Under the pieces are notes generated by a model. The model had not been told where the DNA came from, did no database searches, and worked only from the letters and a program-made list of their open reading frames with translations. A program made the position numbers and the translations under genes. Shown here in pieces: positions 19,513 to 28,025 of a DNA stretch of 64,000 nucleotides. The DNA is taken from contig NZ_JAYEEQ010000001.1 in the NCBI RefSeq assembly GCF_034651555.1, positions 248,001 to 312,000 of the forward strand. Direction: 5' to 3'. How positions within the stretch are numbered: the stretch's first letter is position 1; each line of letters starts with the position of its first letter. The DNA comes from Aurantibrevibacter litoralis (lineage in GTDB: Bacteria > Bacteroidota > Bacteroidia > Flavobacteriales > Flavobacteriaceae).

Positions 19513-19830
19513 ATGGCATTAGAAATAACAGATGCCACTTTTGATGAAGTGGTACTCAAAAGCGATAAACCGGTAGTAGTAGATTTTTGGGCAGCTTGGT
19601 GCGGTCCTTGTAGAATGGTAGGGCCCATTATAGATGAGGTAAGCAATGAATATGAAGGTAGGGCCGTTGTGGGCAAGGTAGATGTAGATTCAAATCAAGA
19701 ATTTGCAGCCAAATACGGCGTTCGTAATATCCCGACCGTTTTGGTCTTTAAAAATGGTGAAATTGTAAGCAGACAGGTAGGTGTATCTCCCAAAAAAGTG
19801 TATACCGATGCCATTGATGCAGCGATCTAA
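19513..19830 (+). CDS. trxA: thioredoxin
   Basis: Cytoplasmic thiol-disulfide oxidoreductase, 105 aa, with the active site WCGPC at about residues 31-35, preceded by VVVDFWAAWC, and the cis-Pro in RNIPTVLVF. No signal peptide. It is 222 bp after dnaE and is followed by a strong hairpin terminator at 19864-19890, so it is probably a single-gene transcript. Confidence 0.95.
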   Translation: MALEITDATFDEVVLKSDKPVVVDFWAAWCGPCRMVGPIIDEVSNEYEGRAVVGKVDVDSNQEFAAKYGVRNIPTVLVFKNGEIVSRQVGVSPKKVYTDAIDAAI

Positions 19831-19863
19831 GCATCTTTGACTATACAATAATCTTAAAGTAAA

Positions 19864-19890
19864 AAATCCCCTTTCAGTGGGATTTTTTTT
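19864..19890 (+). terminator. Rho-independent terminator after trxA
   Basis: AAATCCC, loop CTTTCAGT, GGGATTT, then a run of T. It ends 18 bp before the start of the DUF58 gene, so that gene must have its promoter overlapping this hairpin or be read through. Confidence 0.8.
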
Positions 19891-19907
19891 ATGCGTATAT
19901 TCGTGTG

Positions 19908-20834
19908 ATGGATATTGTATCGGAACTTCAAAAATCTTCTCTTTTTAGCAATTTAGAACTGTTGGCTACACAGGTTGTAGAGGGGTTTGTGAGTGGCATT
20001 CACAAGAGTCCTTTTCATGGGTTTTCGGCAGAATTTGCAGAACACAAAATTTATAATAAAGGGGAAAGTACCAAGCATATCGATTGGAAACTTTACGCCA
20101 AAACCGACAAGCTCTATACCAAAAGATATGAAGAAGAAACCAATCTTAGGTGTCATATGATTTTGGATAACTCGGCGTCCATGTACTATCCATCGATTCA
20201 AAATCCGGATGTGGATAATCTCAACAAAATTAGTTTTGGCGTATTGGCTATTGCAGCTTTAATGCAAATTTTGAAAAAGCAAAGAGATGCTGTTGGACTT
20301 AGTGTATATGCAGGCAATTATAGTTATTATGCGCCAGAGAAAGGCAGCGAGAGGCATTATCAGATGTTATTTGCAAAATTAAATGCAATTGCACAGGCTG
20401 CTAATCCGGAAAAGAAAACAGACATGGTTACCCATCTTCATGAAATTGCGGAAAAAATGCACCGGAGAAGTCTGTTTTTTCTCTTTACCGATCTTTTACA
20501 AGACACCGACGACCAATACATGTTTGATGCCTTACAACATTTAAAATACAAAAAGCACGAGGTTATTCTGTTTCATTTATTAGATAAGGAAAAGGAGGTT
20601 CATTTTAATTTTGACGACACCCCAAAACGCTTTGTCGATGTAGAAACAGGAGCGCAGATAGATGTATATGCCCACCAAATAAGAAAGCACTACGAAACCG
20701 CAATAAACGATTATATTAATGCGGTAAAATTAAAATGTGCCCAATACAAAATACAGTATGTTGAAGCCGATGTGCACTCGGGATTTTCAAGGGTTTTAAA
20801 CACTTTTTTGGTGGCGCGTCAAAAGTTTTTATAA
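19908..20834 (+). CDS. DUF58 domain protein (MoxR-associated, von Willebrand A-like)
   Basis: A 308-aa member of the DUF58 family, the usual partner of MoxR-type AAA ATPases. Landmarks: FSAEFAEHKIYNKGESTKHIDWKLYAKTDKL (the conserved DUF58 core, ending in the DWKLYA motif) and the vWA-like metal site LDNSASMYYP near residue 85. An ATG at 19908 is preferred over the adjacent GTG at 19905. No MoxR gene is present beside it, unlike the common arrangement. The next gene is tRNA-Asp. Confidence 0.85.
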   Translation: MDIVSELQKSSLFSNLELLATQVVEGFVSGIHKSPFHGFSAEFAEHKIYNKGESTKHIDWKLYAKTDKLYTKRYEEETNLRCHMILDNSASMYYPSIQNPDVDNLNKISFGVLAIAALMQILKKQRDAVGLSVYAGNYSYYAPEKGSERHYQMLFAKLNAIAQAANPEKKTDMVTHLHEIAEKMHRRSLFFLFTDLLQDTDDQYMFDALQHLKYKKHEVILFHLLDKEKEVHFNFDDTPKRFVDVETGAQIDVYAHQIRKHYETAINDYINAVKLKCAQYKIQYVEADVHSGFSRVLNTFLVARQKFL

Positions 20835-20858
20835 TTCGTGTTTTTTTATAGTATTTTG

Positions 20859-20889
20859 TTTGTGCAATTAAATAAGCGGTGTATATTTG
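20859..20889 (+). promoter_or_regulatory. Bacteroidetes-type promoter of tRNA-Asp
   Basis: TTTG at 20859-20862, a 19-bp spacer, then TATATTTG at 20882-20889, an exact match to the TTTG / TAnnTTTG pattern of Bacteroidetes sigma factor promoters. The tRNA begins 17 bp after the -7 element. Confidence 0.8.
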
Positions 20890-20906
20890 CACTCGCTTTA
20901 CGCCAC

Positions 20907-20980
20907 GGTTCGGTAGTTCAGTTGGTTAGAATACCTGCCTGTCACGCAGGGGGTCGCGGGTTCGAGTCCCGTCCGGACCG
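20907..20980 (+). tRNA. tRNA-Asp (GTC)
   Basis: A complete cloverleaf: acceptor GGTTCGG with CCGGACC, anticodon stem CCTGC/GCAGG around loop CTGTCAC (anticodon GTC), and T-arm GCGGG TTCGAGT CCCGT. No encoded CCA. A terminator follows at 21004. Its last 17-21 bases are the left border of an integrated element (second copy at 24616). Confidence 0.97.
20960..20976 (+). repeat. attachment-site-like core within tRNA-Asp 3' end (left)
   Basis: GTTCGAGTCCCGTCCGG, the T-arm and 3' acceptor part of tRNA-Asp, is repeated exactly in the same orientation at 24616-24632. This is the usual footprint of a tyrosine-recombinase element integrating into a tRNA 3' end. Confidence 0.75.
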
Positions 20981-21003
20981 CTTAAATTTAGTTTAATTTT
21001 ATC

Positions 21004-21038
21004 AAAAGCCCGTAAATATGATGTTTACGGGCTTTTTT
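21004..21038 (+). terminator. terminator of tRNA-Asp
   Basis: AAAAGCCCGTAAA, a 7-nt loop, TTTACGGGCTTTT and more T; a 13-bp stem. Confidence 0.88.
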
Positions 21039-21257
21039 CATTTTATTAAATGGTATTTAATATGCCCTCTCGGGTGAGTAATGAGGTGAGTACTTTTATT
21101 TTTAAAATTTACTCACCTCAACCTCTGAAACCTATCGCATTCACTGACCGTTGTTTGCATTATGACTCCAGCTATCTACATTTAATATTGCTAAATCCAG
21201 AAATAATAATGCCTTTGGTTTAAATTAGTGTCCTATATACTAACATTCTTTTCGCTT

Positions 21258-21407
21258 ACAGGTTATCGAGGCTTTTTTTTCTATTAAAATGGACCTTTTA
21301 AGCATGGTATTACAAAAGTGGTTGGTTTGTAATAACTTTTTTTGTGTGCTAATATTGTATTCTATTAGCTGTAACAGCTTGATAAATAACCATTTGTTAA
21401 CTAAAAA
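21258..21407 (-). pseudogene. cas1 5'-end ghost with its upstream region
   Basis: About 150 bp matching the start of cas1 and its upstream DNA at 43681-43829, by eye roughly 85 percent identical and in the same orientation. The coding part runs on the minus strand from ATG at 21305: MLKRSILIEKKASITCK, compared with MLKRSILVEKKAAITCK in the intact cas1, then diverges and stops. The remaining 100 bp correspond to the cas1 upstream region. The rest of the old cas1 is missing. It lies inside the tRNA-Asp-bounded segment. Confidence 0.85.
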
Positions 21408-21493
21408 TAACCTGATAAAGTTTTAAAGAGAAGTAAGAGTATACAGAGTGAACTCCATAAAGGGATAATTCATTTTGGGTAAATTATGACTAC

Positions 21494-21685
21494 TAATGGA
21501 AAACATTCAACTATAATGCGCTCATAATGGAAAATATTTGTTTGAAATACTATAAAGTGCCTTCTTAATGGAAAATATTTTCATCTCTCTTTTGTGTTAT
21601 ATTGGAAATATTTGGTCAAATATCATTTTATAATGGAAAATATTTGTAATTTTAGCTACTTAATTTAGTTATAATGGAAAAAAGT
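21494..21685 (+). promoter_or_regulatory. operator-like array of TAATGGAAAATATTTG motifs before the first Fic gene
   Basis: Six copies of a 14-16-bp motif in the same orientation: 21494, 21525, 21566, 21600 (TATTGGAAATATTTGG), 21631 and 21672, the last covering the start codon (TAATGGAAAAAAGT). Spacings are 31, 41, 34, 31 and 41 bp. The downstream protein has an N-terminal AbiEi-like DNA-binding region, so autoregulation is likely. Confidence 0.75.
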
Positions 21686-23146
21686 ATACCCATACACCTC
21701 CAAGAAATTATTTTTTCTTCGAGCGATTCCAATATAAGCAGGCAAATTTCGGTATTGGAAAAGGAAGGGAAAATCAGGAAAATTGCATCCCGTATCTATA
21801 CCTCAAACTTTACGGATAACAATGAAGATATTGTTAAAAGGAATCTTTTTACCATTCTCGGAAAACTATACCCGGGATCATTATTAAGCCATAGATCTTC
21901 TATTGAATTCAAACCTACTTCAAAAGGGCATATATTCATAACCTATACCTATACTAAAAAAGTAAGTTTACCCGGAATAACCATACGGTTTCTTCAGGGA
22001 GAAGGTCCTATTGAAGGGGATACATTGTTTTCTGGGGAATTGTATGTTTCCCAAAGAGAAAGGGTTTTTCTTGAAAATTTGCAAGTTTCCAGAAGACTAG
22101 GGCCAGAATCCAAAACACTGACCCTATCTGAGATAGAAGAAAAACTGGAACAAATTGTTAGGGTAAATGGGGAAGATGCTTTAAATGAGGTCAGGGATAG
22201 ATCTAGGGTCATAGCCGAAAAGTTGATGATGCAAAAGGAATTTGAAAAACTGGATAGGTTGATAAGTGCTTTATTAACCACCCATACTTCAAAAATATTG
22301 ACCTCTCCCGCAGCGATGGCTAGGGCATTCGGAACCCCATTCGACCCGGCAAGAATTAAGTTGTTCGAAACCTTATTTTTAGCATTGCACCAACGTGAGT
22401 TTAAAAGCTATCCCGATGCAAACTTAGAGCCATCTGCATTTAAAAACTTTGCTTTTTTTGAGGCCTATTTTTCCAATTACATCGAAGGAACGGTATTTGA
22501 GCTTGGCGAAGCAAAAAATATAATAAGTACAGAACAGCCTTTGCCCAACAGAAATGAGGATTCTCATGATATATTGGGCACCTATAAATTGGTAAGCAAT
22601 GTGAAGGAAATAAAAACCCTCCCTACATCAGCAGAAGAGCTTTTAAGGATTTTGGAATACCGACATCAAGTCCTTTTAGGTGCTAGATTGGACAAACAGC
22701 CAGGTAAGTTTAAGGACAAGAACAATAGATCAGGAAATACGCATTTTGTGGATTACACAATGGTCCGGGGTACTTTAATAAAAGGGTTTGAATATTACAA
22801 TGTTTTAAATGATCCTTTTGCCAAAGCAGCCTACATTATGTTTATGGTCAGTGAGATTCATCCGTTTCTGGATGGTAATGGAAGAATAGCACGGGTAATG
22901 ATGAATGCTGAACTTGTAAAGGCAGGACAGACTAGAATTATGATCCCTACCGTTTACAGGGACGACTATTTAGGGGCTTTGAGACGATTGACCAGGCAAT
23001 CAGAACCAGAGGTATATATTAGGATGTTGCAAAGAGCGCAGCTTTTTTGTAGTACCCTAACAGCGAATTCTATAGATATTATGCAGAACCAATTAGAAAA
23101 AAGTAATGCTTTTAAAGAACACGATGAAGCTCGATTAGTTTTCTAA
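21674..23146 (+). CDS. Fic-domain protein with N-terminal winged-helix (AbiEi-like) region
   Basis: Predicted AMP (or other NMP) transferase, 490 aa. Residues 1-80 resemble the winged-helix/AbiEi-type transcriptional regulator domain (SRQISVLEKEGKIRKIASRIYTSN). An inhibitory helix motif SNYIEG lies at residues 267-272, on the N-terminal side of the Fic core, and the complete active site HPFLDGNGRIAR begins at His396. Intact inhibitory and catalytic motifs suggest a functional, self-restrained enzyme. The target protein is unknown. It is preceded by an operator-like repeat array and lies within the tRNA-Asp-bounded segment beside another, convergent Fic gene. Confidence 0.85.
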   Translation: MEKSIPIHLQEIIFSSSDSNISRQISVLEKEGKIRKIASRIYTSNFTDNNEDIVKRNLFTILGKLYPGSLLSHRSSIEFKPTSKGHIFITYTYTKKVSLPGITIRFLQGEGPIEGDTLFSGELYVSQRERVFLENLQVSRRLGPESKTLTLSEIEEKLEQIVRVNGEDALNEVRDRSRVIAEKLMMQKEFEKLDRLISALLTTHTSKILTSPAAMARAFGTPFDPARIKLFETLFLALHQREFKSYPDANLEPSAFKNFAFFEAYFSNYIEGTVFELGEAKNIISTEQPLPNRNEDSHDILGTYKLVSNVKEIKTLPTSAEELLRILEYRHQVLLGARLDKQPGKFKDKNNRSGNTHFVDYTMVRGTLIKGFEYYNVLNDPFAKAAYIMFMVSEIHPFLDGNGRIARVMMNAELVKAGQTRIMIPTVYRDDYLGALRRLTRQSEPEVYIRMLQRAQLFCSTLTANSIDIMQNQLEKSNAFKEHDEARLVF

Positions 23147-23251
23147 TCGGCTCAATTGGTTAACTGAACCTAACTCATTACAAGATAAAATAGGGAATGA
23201 ATTATTAATTCTTCAGCCTATTTTTCGGAACAATATCTTACTAAAACAAAA

Positions 23252-24355
23252 CTACAATTGAAGTAAATACCTTGCACTTCTACCCGCTCCTACCGGAACA
23301 AAAATATGCTTTTCAACTAAGTCTTGTAAATCTCTTGTCGCCGTTGCCTTGGAAGTTCCGGCAATGCCAACGTATTTTCTGGCGTTCATTTCACCTTCAA
23401 ATCTTTTTGGACCTTCTTCCAGCATTCTTTTAATTACCTTTAGTTGCCGTTCATTAAGTGCGGTTAGGTTAACGTCAAAGAATTTGGTCTTTTTTAAAGT
23501 AAATTCAATTTCTTCCTCCGCTTGTATTTGTGCGTCTAAAACGGTTTTTACAAAATAGGTTATCCAAGGTTTTATTTCATTGGAGCGCTGAGCCAATTGT
23601 AGCGCATCATAAAAGTTGTTTTTATGCTGCTCAATTGATTTTGATAGACTTAATAAAATAGGTCTTTGGATACTTTGTGATAAAGCTTTTTCCGAAATGG
23701 CACGGCCTATTCTGCCATTGCCATCTTCAAAAGGGTGAATAGATTCAAAATATAAATGTGCTATTGCCGCTCGTATAATGGGTTGTTTAATTGGATTGGA
23801 ACCATCCGGTGCAGTAGAATTAAACCATTGTATAAAGGTGGTCATTTCCGTTTCTACTTTGGCCGATGGAGGAGCTTCATAATGTACTTTCTCCTTTCCC
23901 ATCGCACCGGACACAATCTGCATAGGTTCTTGGTGGGTTCGCCAGACACCGGCTTCAATAGCTTGGTTTCCTTTCATCAGCATAGTATGCCAAGAAAATA
24001 GGGTTTCTTTTGTTAAAGGCTCCAAAACGCTTTTTCTAACCGCTATCATCAGCTCAGATATGCCTTCTACCCTTTTGTCATTTACTATAGGAAGTTCAGC
24101 ATGGAGATTCAAATTTCTTCTGATAGACAATACTACATCCTTTCTGCTCAAATACTCTCCTTCTATTTCAGAGGTTTTAATCGCCTCGGAAACCATAATG
24201 TTAATCATGGCTTCCGTTTGCATTTCTTTGGGAAGTCCTTCTAAAAACCCACTTATTCTTCCGGTTCGCTCAGCGAATTGAAATAACATATCCTCAATAC
24301 CGATAATGTCGTATCGAAAATTAGGCCAGTCATTTTGTTGCCAATTGTATTTCAT
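23252..24355 (-). CDS. Fic family protein (DUF4172-type N-terminus)
   Basis: Fic-domain NMP transferase of 367 aa. The N-terminal region (MKYNWQQNDWPNFRYD) is the DUF4172 type; the inhibitory helix carries TSEIEG at residues 61-66; the active site HPFEDGNGRIGR starts at His207; a C-terminal winged-helix region (residues about 300-365, GIAGTSKATATRDLQDLVEK) suggests DNA binding. It is convergent with the first Fic gene, 105 bp apart. It ends the tRNA-Asp-bounded segment together with the att-like repeat about 260 bp to its right. It resembles widespread stand-alone Fic proteins whose targets are mostly unknown. Confidence 0.88.
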   Translation of the reverse strand: MKYNWQQNDWPNFRYDIIGIEDMLFQFAERTGRISGFLEGLPKEMQTEAMINIMVSEAIKTSEIEGEYLSRKDVVLSIRRNLNLHAELPIVNDKRVEGISELMIAVRKSVLEPLTKETLFSWHTMLMKGNQAIEAGVWRTHQEPMQIVSGAMGKEKVHYEAPPSAKVETEMTTFIQWFNSTAPDGSNPIKQPIIRAAIAHLYFESIHPFEDGNGRIGRAISEKALSQSIQRPILLSLSKSIEQHKNNFYDALQLAQRSNEIKPWITYFVKTVLDAQIQAEEEIEFTLKKTKFFDVNLTALNERQLKVIKRMLEEGPKRFEGEMNARKYVGIAGTSKATATRDLQDLVEKHIFVPVGAGRSARYLLQL

Positions 24356-24615
24356 GAGCCGATTAGCTTTAATAATCGGCTCAAATATAATGAAAATTTG
24401 AGTTGATTAGGATATTTAATTGGCTCAAAATAGCTCTTACTATCAACCTATTTTAATTCAAATGGGGTGAAGTAGGTCATTTTTAACCCTCAAATAACCC
24501 CGAATTCAAACAGAAAAAATGTTAAAAATGTTAAATTTTTCAGGTGAGTAAATGGGCGTGTAAGGCAATATCTTACGTGAAAAGCCTCAATAAAATAGAG
24601 GGATTTTTAGGCAAA

Positions 24616-24632
24616 GTTCGAGTCCCGTCCGG
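24616..24632 (+). repeat. attachment-site-like core (right), copy of tRNA-Asp 3' end
   Basis: GTTCGAGTCCCGTCCGG identical to 20960-20976 but with no tRNA body to its left. It closes a 3.66-kb segment that starts in tRNA-Asp. It is followed by a terminator (24652-24677) and by two TTGCACG direct repeats 11 bp apart (24687 and 24698), which could be integrase arm sites. No integrase gene is present, so the element is a remnant or was mobilised in trans. The rest of the 753-bp gap between Fic genes has no visible gene. Confidence 0.75.
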
Positions 24633-24651
24633 GACAGCCAGTAAATAAAGG

Positions 24652-24677
24652 GCTTCCAAGAAATTGGAAGCTTTTTT
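24652..24677 (+). terminator. hairpin terminator next to the right att-like site
   Basis: GCTTCCAA, loop GAAA, TTGGAAGC, TTTTTT. Placed like a tRNA terminator after the 3'-end copy. Confidence 0.8.
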
Positions 24678-24966
24678 GATTTTAGGTTGCACGTAGATTG
24701 CACGCAATCAATATATCAAACTTCTTTCCTAACTACTTAGCATGAAAGGGTTTATGAAAGATTTACAGTACTATCATCTGTATAATGTAAATGCAAGTTT
24801 TTCTCCAGTCTAAATCAAAATTTGATTTTGAAGTTTTATCGGTAACAAAGTATGGGACTATTTTCATAGAAATTTATTTCTTCGAAGTGGTATCTACTGG
24901 ACTATTTCTGTCAAAAAGCTTATTTAACCGATTTGATAATCAATAGATAATCACTAAATTTACATC

Positions 24967-25060
24967 AAATAATAATTTTAACACTACACTTATTAATAAA
25001 TAATGCACATCCTCTAATAATAATTTAAGCACAACATCAATTAATAATCAGTGAACAACG
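24967..25060 (+). promoter_or_regulatory. tandem imperfect 47-bp repeats before the third Fic gene
   Basis: Two adjacent 47-bp units (24967-25013 and 25014-25060), each with TAATAATAATTT near its start, then CAC/ACA and ATTAATAA blocks. The end of the second is 48 bp before the Fic start. Probably operator sites for the N-terminal DNA-binding region of that protein (inference). Confidence 0.6.
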
Positions 25061-25108
25061 TTGAAATCTAGGTTTAAAAAGAGATATCTGTAAAATTAAA
25101 ATATACAA

Positions 25109-26662
25109 ATGGCAACACCGGGAGAGAAATTAGCGGAATCATTGGAAAAGTTAAAAGCACTTCAAGATTCAGGCATTGTTGCGATAAGGGCCGATGATCT
25201 TTCAAGGGTTCATAAAGAAAGACTAATAAAAAATGGATTTATAAAAGAAGTGATAAAGGGTTGGTACATTGCCACACCGCATGACGAGCTACAGGGCGAT
25301 AGTACTTCTTGGTTTACCTCTTTTTGGGACTTTTCCGCAAGATATCTACAAGATCGCTACGGGGAAGACTACTGTGTTTCAGCGGAACAATCCCTCATGT
25401 TCCATGCTGGAAATAATGCTGTTCCAGGGCAACTGATTATTAGATCGAGTAAGGGAAACAATTCAGCTACAAACTTGTTATTCGGGACCTCGATATTCGT
25501 TATGAAATCGCCCTTGCCCGATATTGCTGAAATCGAGATTCGTGAAGGAATGCGAATCGTTAGTTTGGCTTCTTCCATAGTACATAGCACCCCTTCAATA
25601 TTCACGAAACAGGCCATTGATTCAAGAACAGCACTTATGATGATACAGGACGCGTCCGAACTTCTACCAATTCTGTTAGAAGGTGGGCACTCAACCATTG
25701 CAGGAAGACTGGTAGGAGCGTACCGAAATCTGGGACAGGATAAAATTGCGGACGCGATTTTAAAAACGATGACAGCGGCCGGATATGATGTTAGGGAAAC
25801 AGACCCATTTACAGCACCATCCACAATTAAATTTGACCCAAGGGAACGTTCCCCATATGTGAATCGAATAAAATTGATGTGGCAAGAAATGAGGGAAGTT
25901 GTGATTGCAGTCTTTCCGAAACCTCCGGGCATTCCAGAAGATTTGAAATCATATATGGAAAAAATCGATGAAATCTACGTAACCGATGCCTATCATTCCT
26001 TATCCATAGAAAAATATAATGTAACACCGGAACTTATCGAACGCGTTCGAAGTGGCAATTGGAATCCCGAGGATAATGTAGAGGACTTAAAACAAAAGGA
26101 TGCCATGGCCGCTAGAGGTTATTGGTTAGCATTCAACGCGGTCAAGAAAAGTATACAGCAGATTGTTGAAGGAAAGAACCCAGGTAATGTCGCAGATGAA
26201 GAACACGGCGATTGGTACAGGGAATTATTTGGCCCAAGTATTACCACCGGAATATTAAAACCTTCGGATTTGGCAGGGTATCGAAATGCCCAAGTCTATA
26301 TTGGACAGTCCAAACATACCCCTGTCAATGTACATGGTGTTAGGGATGTGATGCCCTTGCTTTTTGAGTTGCTGGCGTCTGAAAAAGAGGCTTGCGTACG
26401 TGCGGTGTTAGGTCATTTTTTCTTTGTGTACATACATCCTTACATGGACGGTAACGGTCGTATGGGTCGTTTCTTAATGAATACGATGCTTATCTCTGGG
26501 GGGTATCCTTGGACGGTAATCCCCATTGAAGAAAGGGATGTCTATATGAAGACACTTGAAAGTGCGAGTGTTGAAAATAATATTGAACCTTTTGCGCAAT
26601 TCATAGCTTATTTGGTAGATGCTGGGCTAAAAGGGAAGCCCATAGCAAAGAAATTGATATAA
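25109..26662 (+). CDS. Fic-domain protein with N-terminal winged-helix region (third Fic)
   Basis: A 517-aa Fic protein. Residues 1-60 look like an AbiEi/winged-helix regulator (IRADDLSRVHKERLIKNGF, then IKGWYIATP). The active site HPYMDGNGRMGR begins at His443. The region that should be the inhibitory helix reads SLSIEK (residues 297-302): the key Glu301 is there, but Lys replaces the usual Gly/Asn, so restraint may differ. It lies outside the tRNA-bounded segment, downstream of tandem operator-like repeats. Target unknown. It is followed by a decayed AlbA-type gene. Confidence 0.85.
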   Translation: MATPGEKLAESLEKLKALQDSGIVAIRADDLSRVHKERLIKNGFIKEVIKGWYIATPHDELQGDSTSWFTSFWDFSARYLQDRYGEDYCVSAEQSLMFHAGNNAVPGQLIIRSSKGNNSATNLLFGTSIFVMKSPLPDIAEIEIREGMRIVSLASSIVHSTPSIFTKQAIDSRTALMMIQDASELLPILLEGGHSTIAGRLVGAYRNLGQDKIADAILKTMTAAGYDVRETDPFTAPSTIKFDPRERSPYVNRIKLMWQEMREVVIAVFPKPPGIPEDLKSYMEKIDEIYVTDAYHSLSIEKYNVTPELIERVRSGNWNPEDNVEDLKQKDAMAARGYWLAFNAVKKSIQQIVEGKNPGNVADEEHGDWYRELFGPSITTGILKPSDLAGYRNAQVYIGQSKHTPVNVHGVRDVMPLLFELLASEKEACVRAVLGHFFFVYIHPYMDGNGRMGRFLMNTMLISGGYPWTVIPIEERDVYMKTLESASVENNIEPFAQFIAYLVDAGLKGKPIAKKLI

Positions 26663-26743
26663 GCGTATTTATCTGAGAAATGCGACCAATATTCCAAGGA
26701 TATAATTTATCTATTTGTACAACTATCTGATTTTAATCCCTGA

Positions 26744-27308
26744 TTGTTCTCGCGAGCAAGGAAATTGATTCGGGGAAAGAATCAAAATCATCCGTGGTTA
26801 TCACTATCCGACGAACAATTGTTGCAAAAGGCAGGGCTTTGGAAAAGGACTATGACACCGGCAAGGAAGGGTATACTATGGCGGCCATTTTGCTATTTGG
26901 TAAAGACGAAACCATACAGCATATTTTACCACACTATAAAATCTATGCTTTGGTGCGCAAAGATAATGTTGAGCGTTATGACGATCGGTTGTACTGTACC
27001 AGCAATCTAATTGATGCATATGACGAATTAGTGGAGCTAATGATGCAGCAATTGAGGGAGCAATCGGAGGAGCAATTGATGGATTAACCGGGGGAGTAAA
27101 AAACCGGTTGGTTACGCTTGTTGCCAAAATCTATAGTAACCCCGGCATTAAATCGACAGAGCTACAAGAAGCCCTTAATGTATCTGAAAGAACGATAACA
27201 TCTGATATTAATAGGCTCGAAGATTTTATTGAGTACTGCGGCAGTAAAAAGACAGGAGGGTATTTTCTCAAGGATACTATAAAACAAGTCTTGGATAGTA
27301 CTGAATAA
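26744..27308 (+). pseudogene. decayed AlbA_2/divergent-AAA ATP-binding regulator, C-terminal part
   Basis: Three overlapping frames spell one family in order: HPWLSLSDEQLLQKAGL (frame of 26744), then EKDYDTGKEGYTMAAILLFG continuing to YDDRLYCTSNLIDAYDELVE (frame of 26794), then GAIDGLTGGVKNRLVTLVAK and a winged helix STELQEALNVSERTITSDI (frame of 27108, ending 27308). Frameshifts fall near 26840 and near 27050. The N-terminal AlbA_2 domain is absent. These proteins are common accessory-region regulators or defence-associated ATPases; this one is not functional. Confidence 0.75.
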
Positions 27309-27706
27309 GGTTGCGGGATAACCTGCGGATTAAATTACAGGATAAATATTTTGGGGAAGGCTACAAAGAAAGGAGCAGTTTTTTGTTTTTTGTAAAGCCG
27401 ATCCAAATTTTGTTAACCTCGTAGAAAACAAAGACCATCTTGGGATTTTAGAATTGATTAAAAAAAAGAGCAAAGTTTTCATTGTAGAAAATCAATTTTG
27501 ATTCCCTGGCAAACTCTTGTCTCTAAGCTGAACTGTTCAAACTTTTTCACATATATCGGATATTTTAAAAGTAAAATTAAGTTCTAAAAAACGGCTGTTA
27601 TACGGTACAACGAGAATTTGCACCACTAAAAATCACTTTCAGTTCCATTTGTCGTTTTTTTATTAGTTCCGCTAATTCATCTTTTATGAAACTAAAATCT
27701 TCCAAA
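27309..27706. other. degenerate stretch without an intact gene
   Basis: Contains a short coding-like piece at 27385-27501 (VFCKADPNFVNLVENKDH, ending VFIVENQF and stop) that I do not recognise, and otherwise AT-rich sequence. It looks like eroded accessory DNA. Confidence 0.4.
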
Positions 27707-27939
27707 AATTAATTTGATTTCTGATAGAAAATTTAGCACCCTACGGGTCATTTTTTGTGGATAGGGATAGTCAGTTTCAAGAAATTTTTTATTACCCGGA
27801 AATTCAGCGGTTATAGCCAAACCAACCCGTTCTAAGTCGCTAAACTTGGGCTCACGTTTTGGATAGGTTAAAAGGTCTTCTTTTGATATTTTATCAATAC
27901 TTCCATTATTCTTTCGTAATTTGCATTTAAGTTGTTCAT
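27707..27939 (-). pseudogene. IS982-family-like transposase N-terminal remnant
   Basis: On the minus strand an ATG at 27939 gives MNNLNANYERIMEVL, then after a one-base shift the frame reads ISKEDLLTYPKREPKFSD and LERVGLAITAEF before stopping at 27707. The SDLERVGLAITAEF segment resembles the N-terminal region of IS982-type transposases; the DDE domain is absent. Inside it, 27764-27793 is an exact 30-bp inverted match to the beginning of dispersed repeat copy A. Family assignment is from memory and tentative. Confidence 0.45.
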
Positions 27940-28025
27940 TGTAAATGTGTTATAGCTAAAACAAGGTGCTGATTATCAGTAAAATGAACAACGTTTTTCT
28001 TTTAAAGCATAATGCGTAACGGGTT

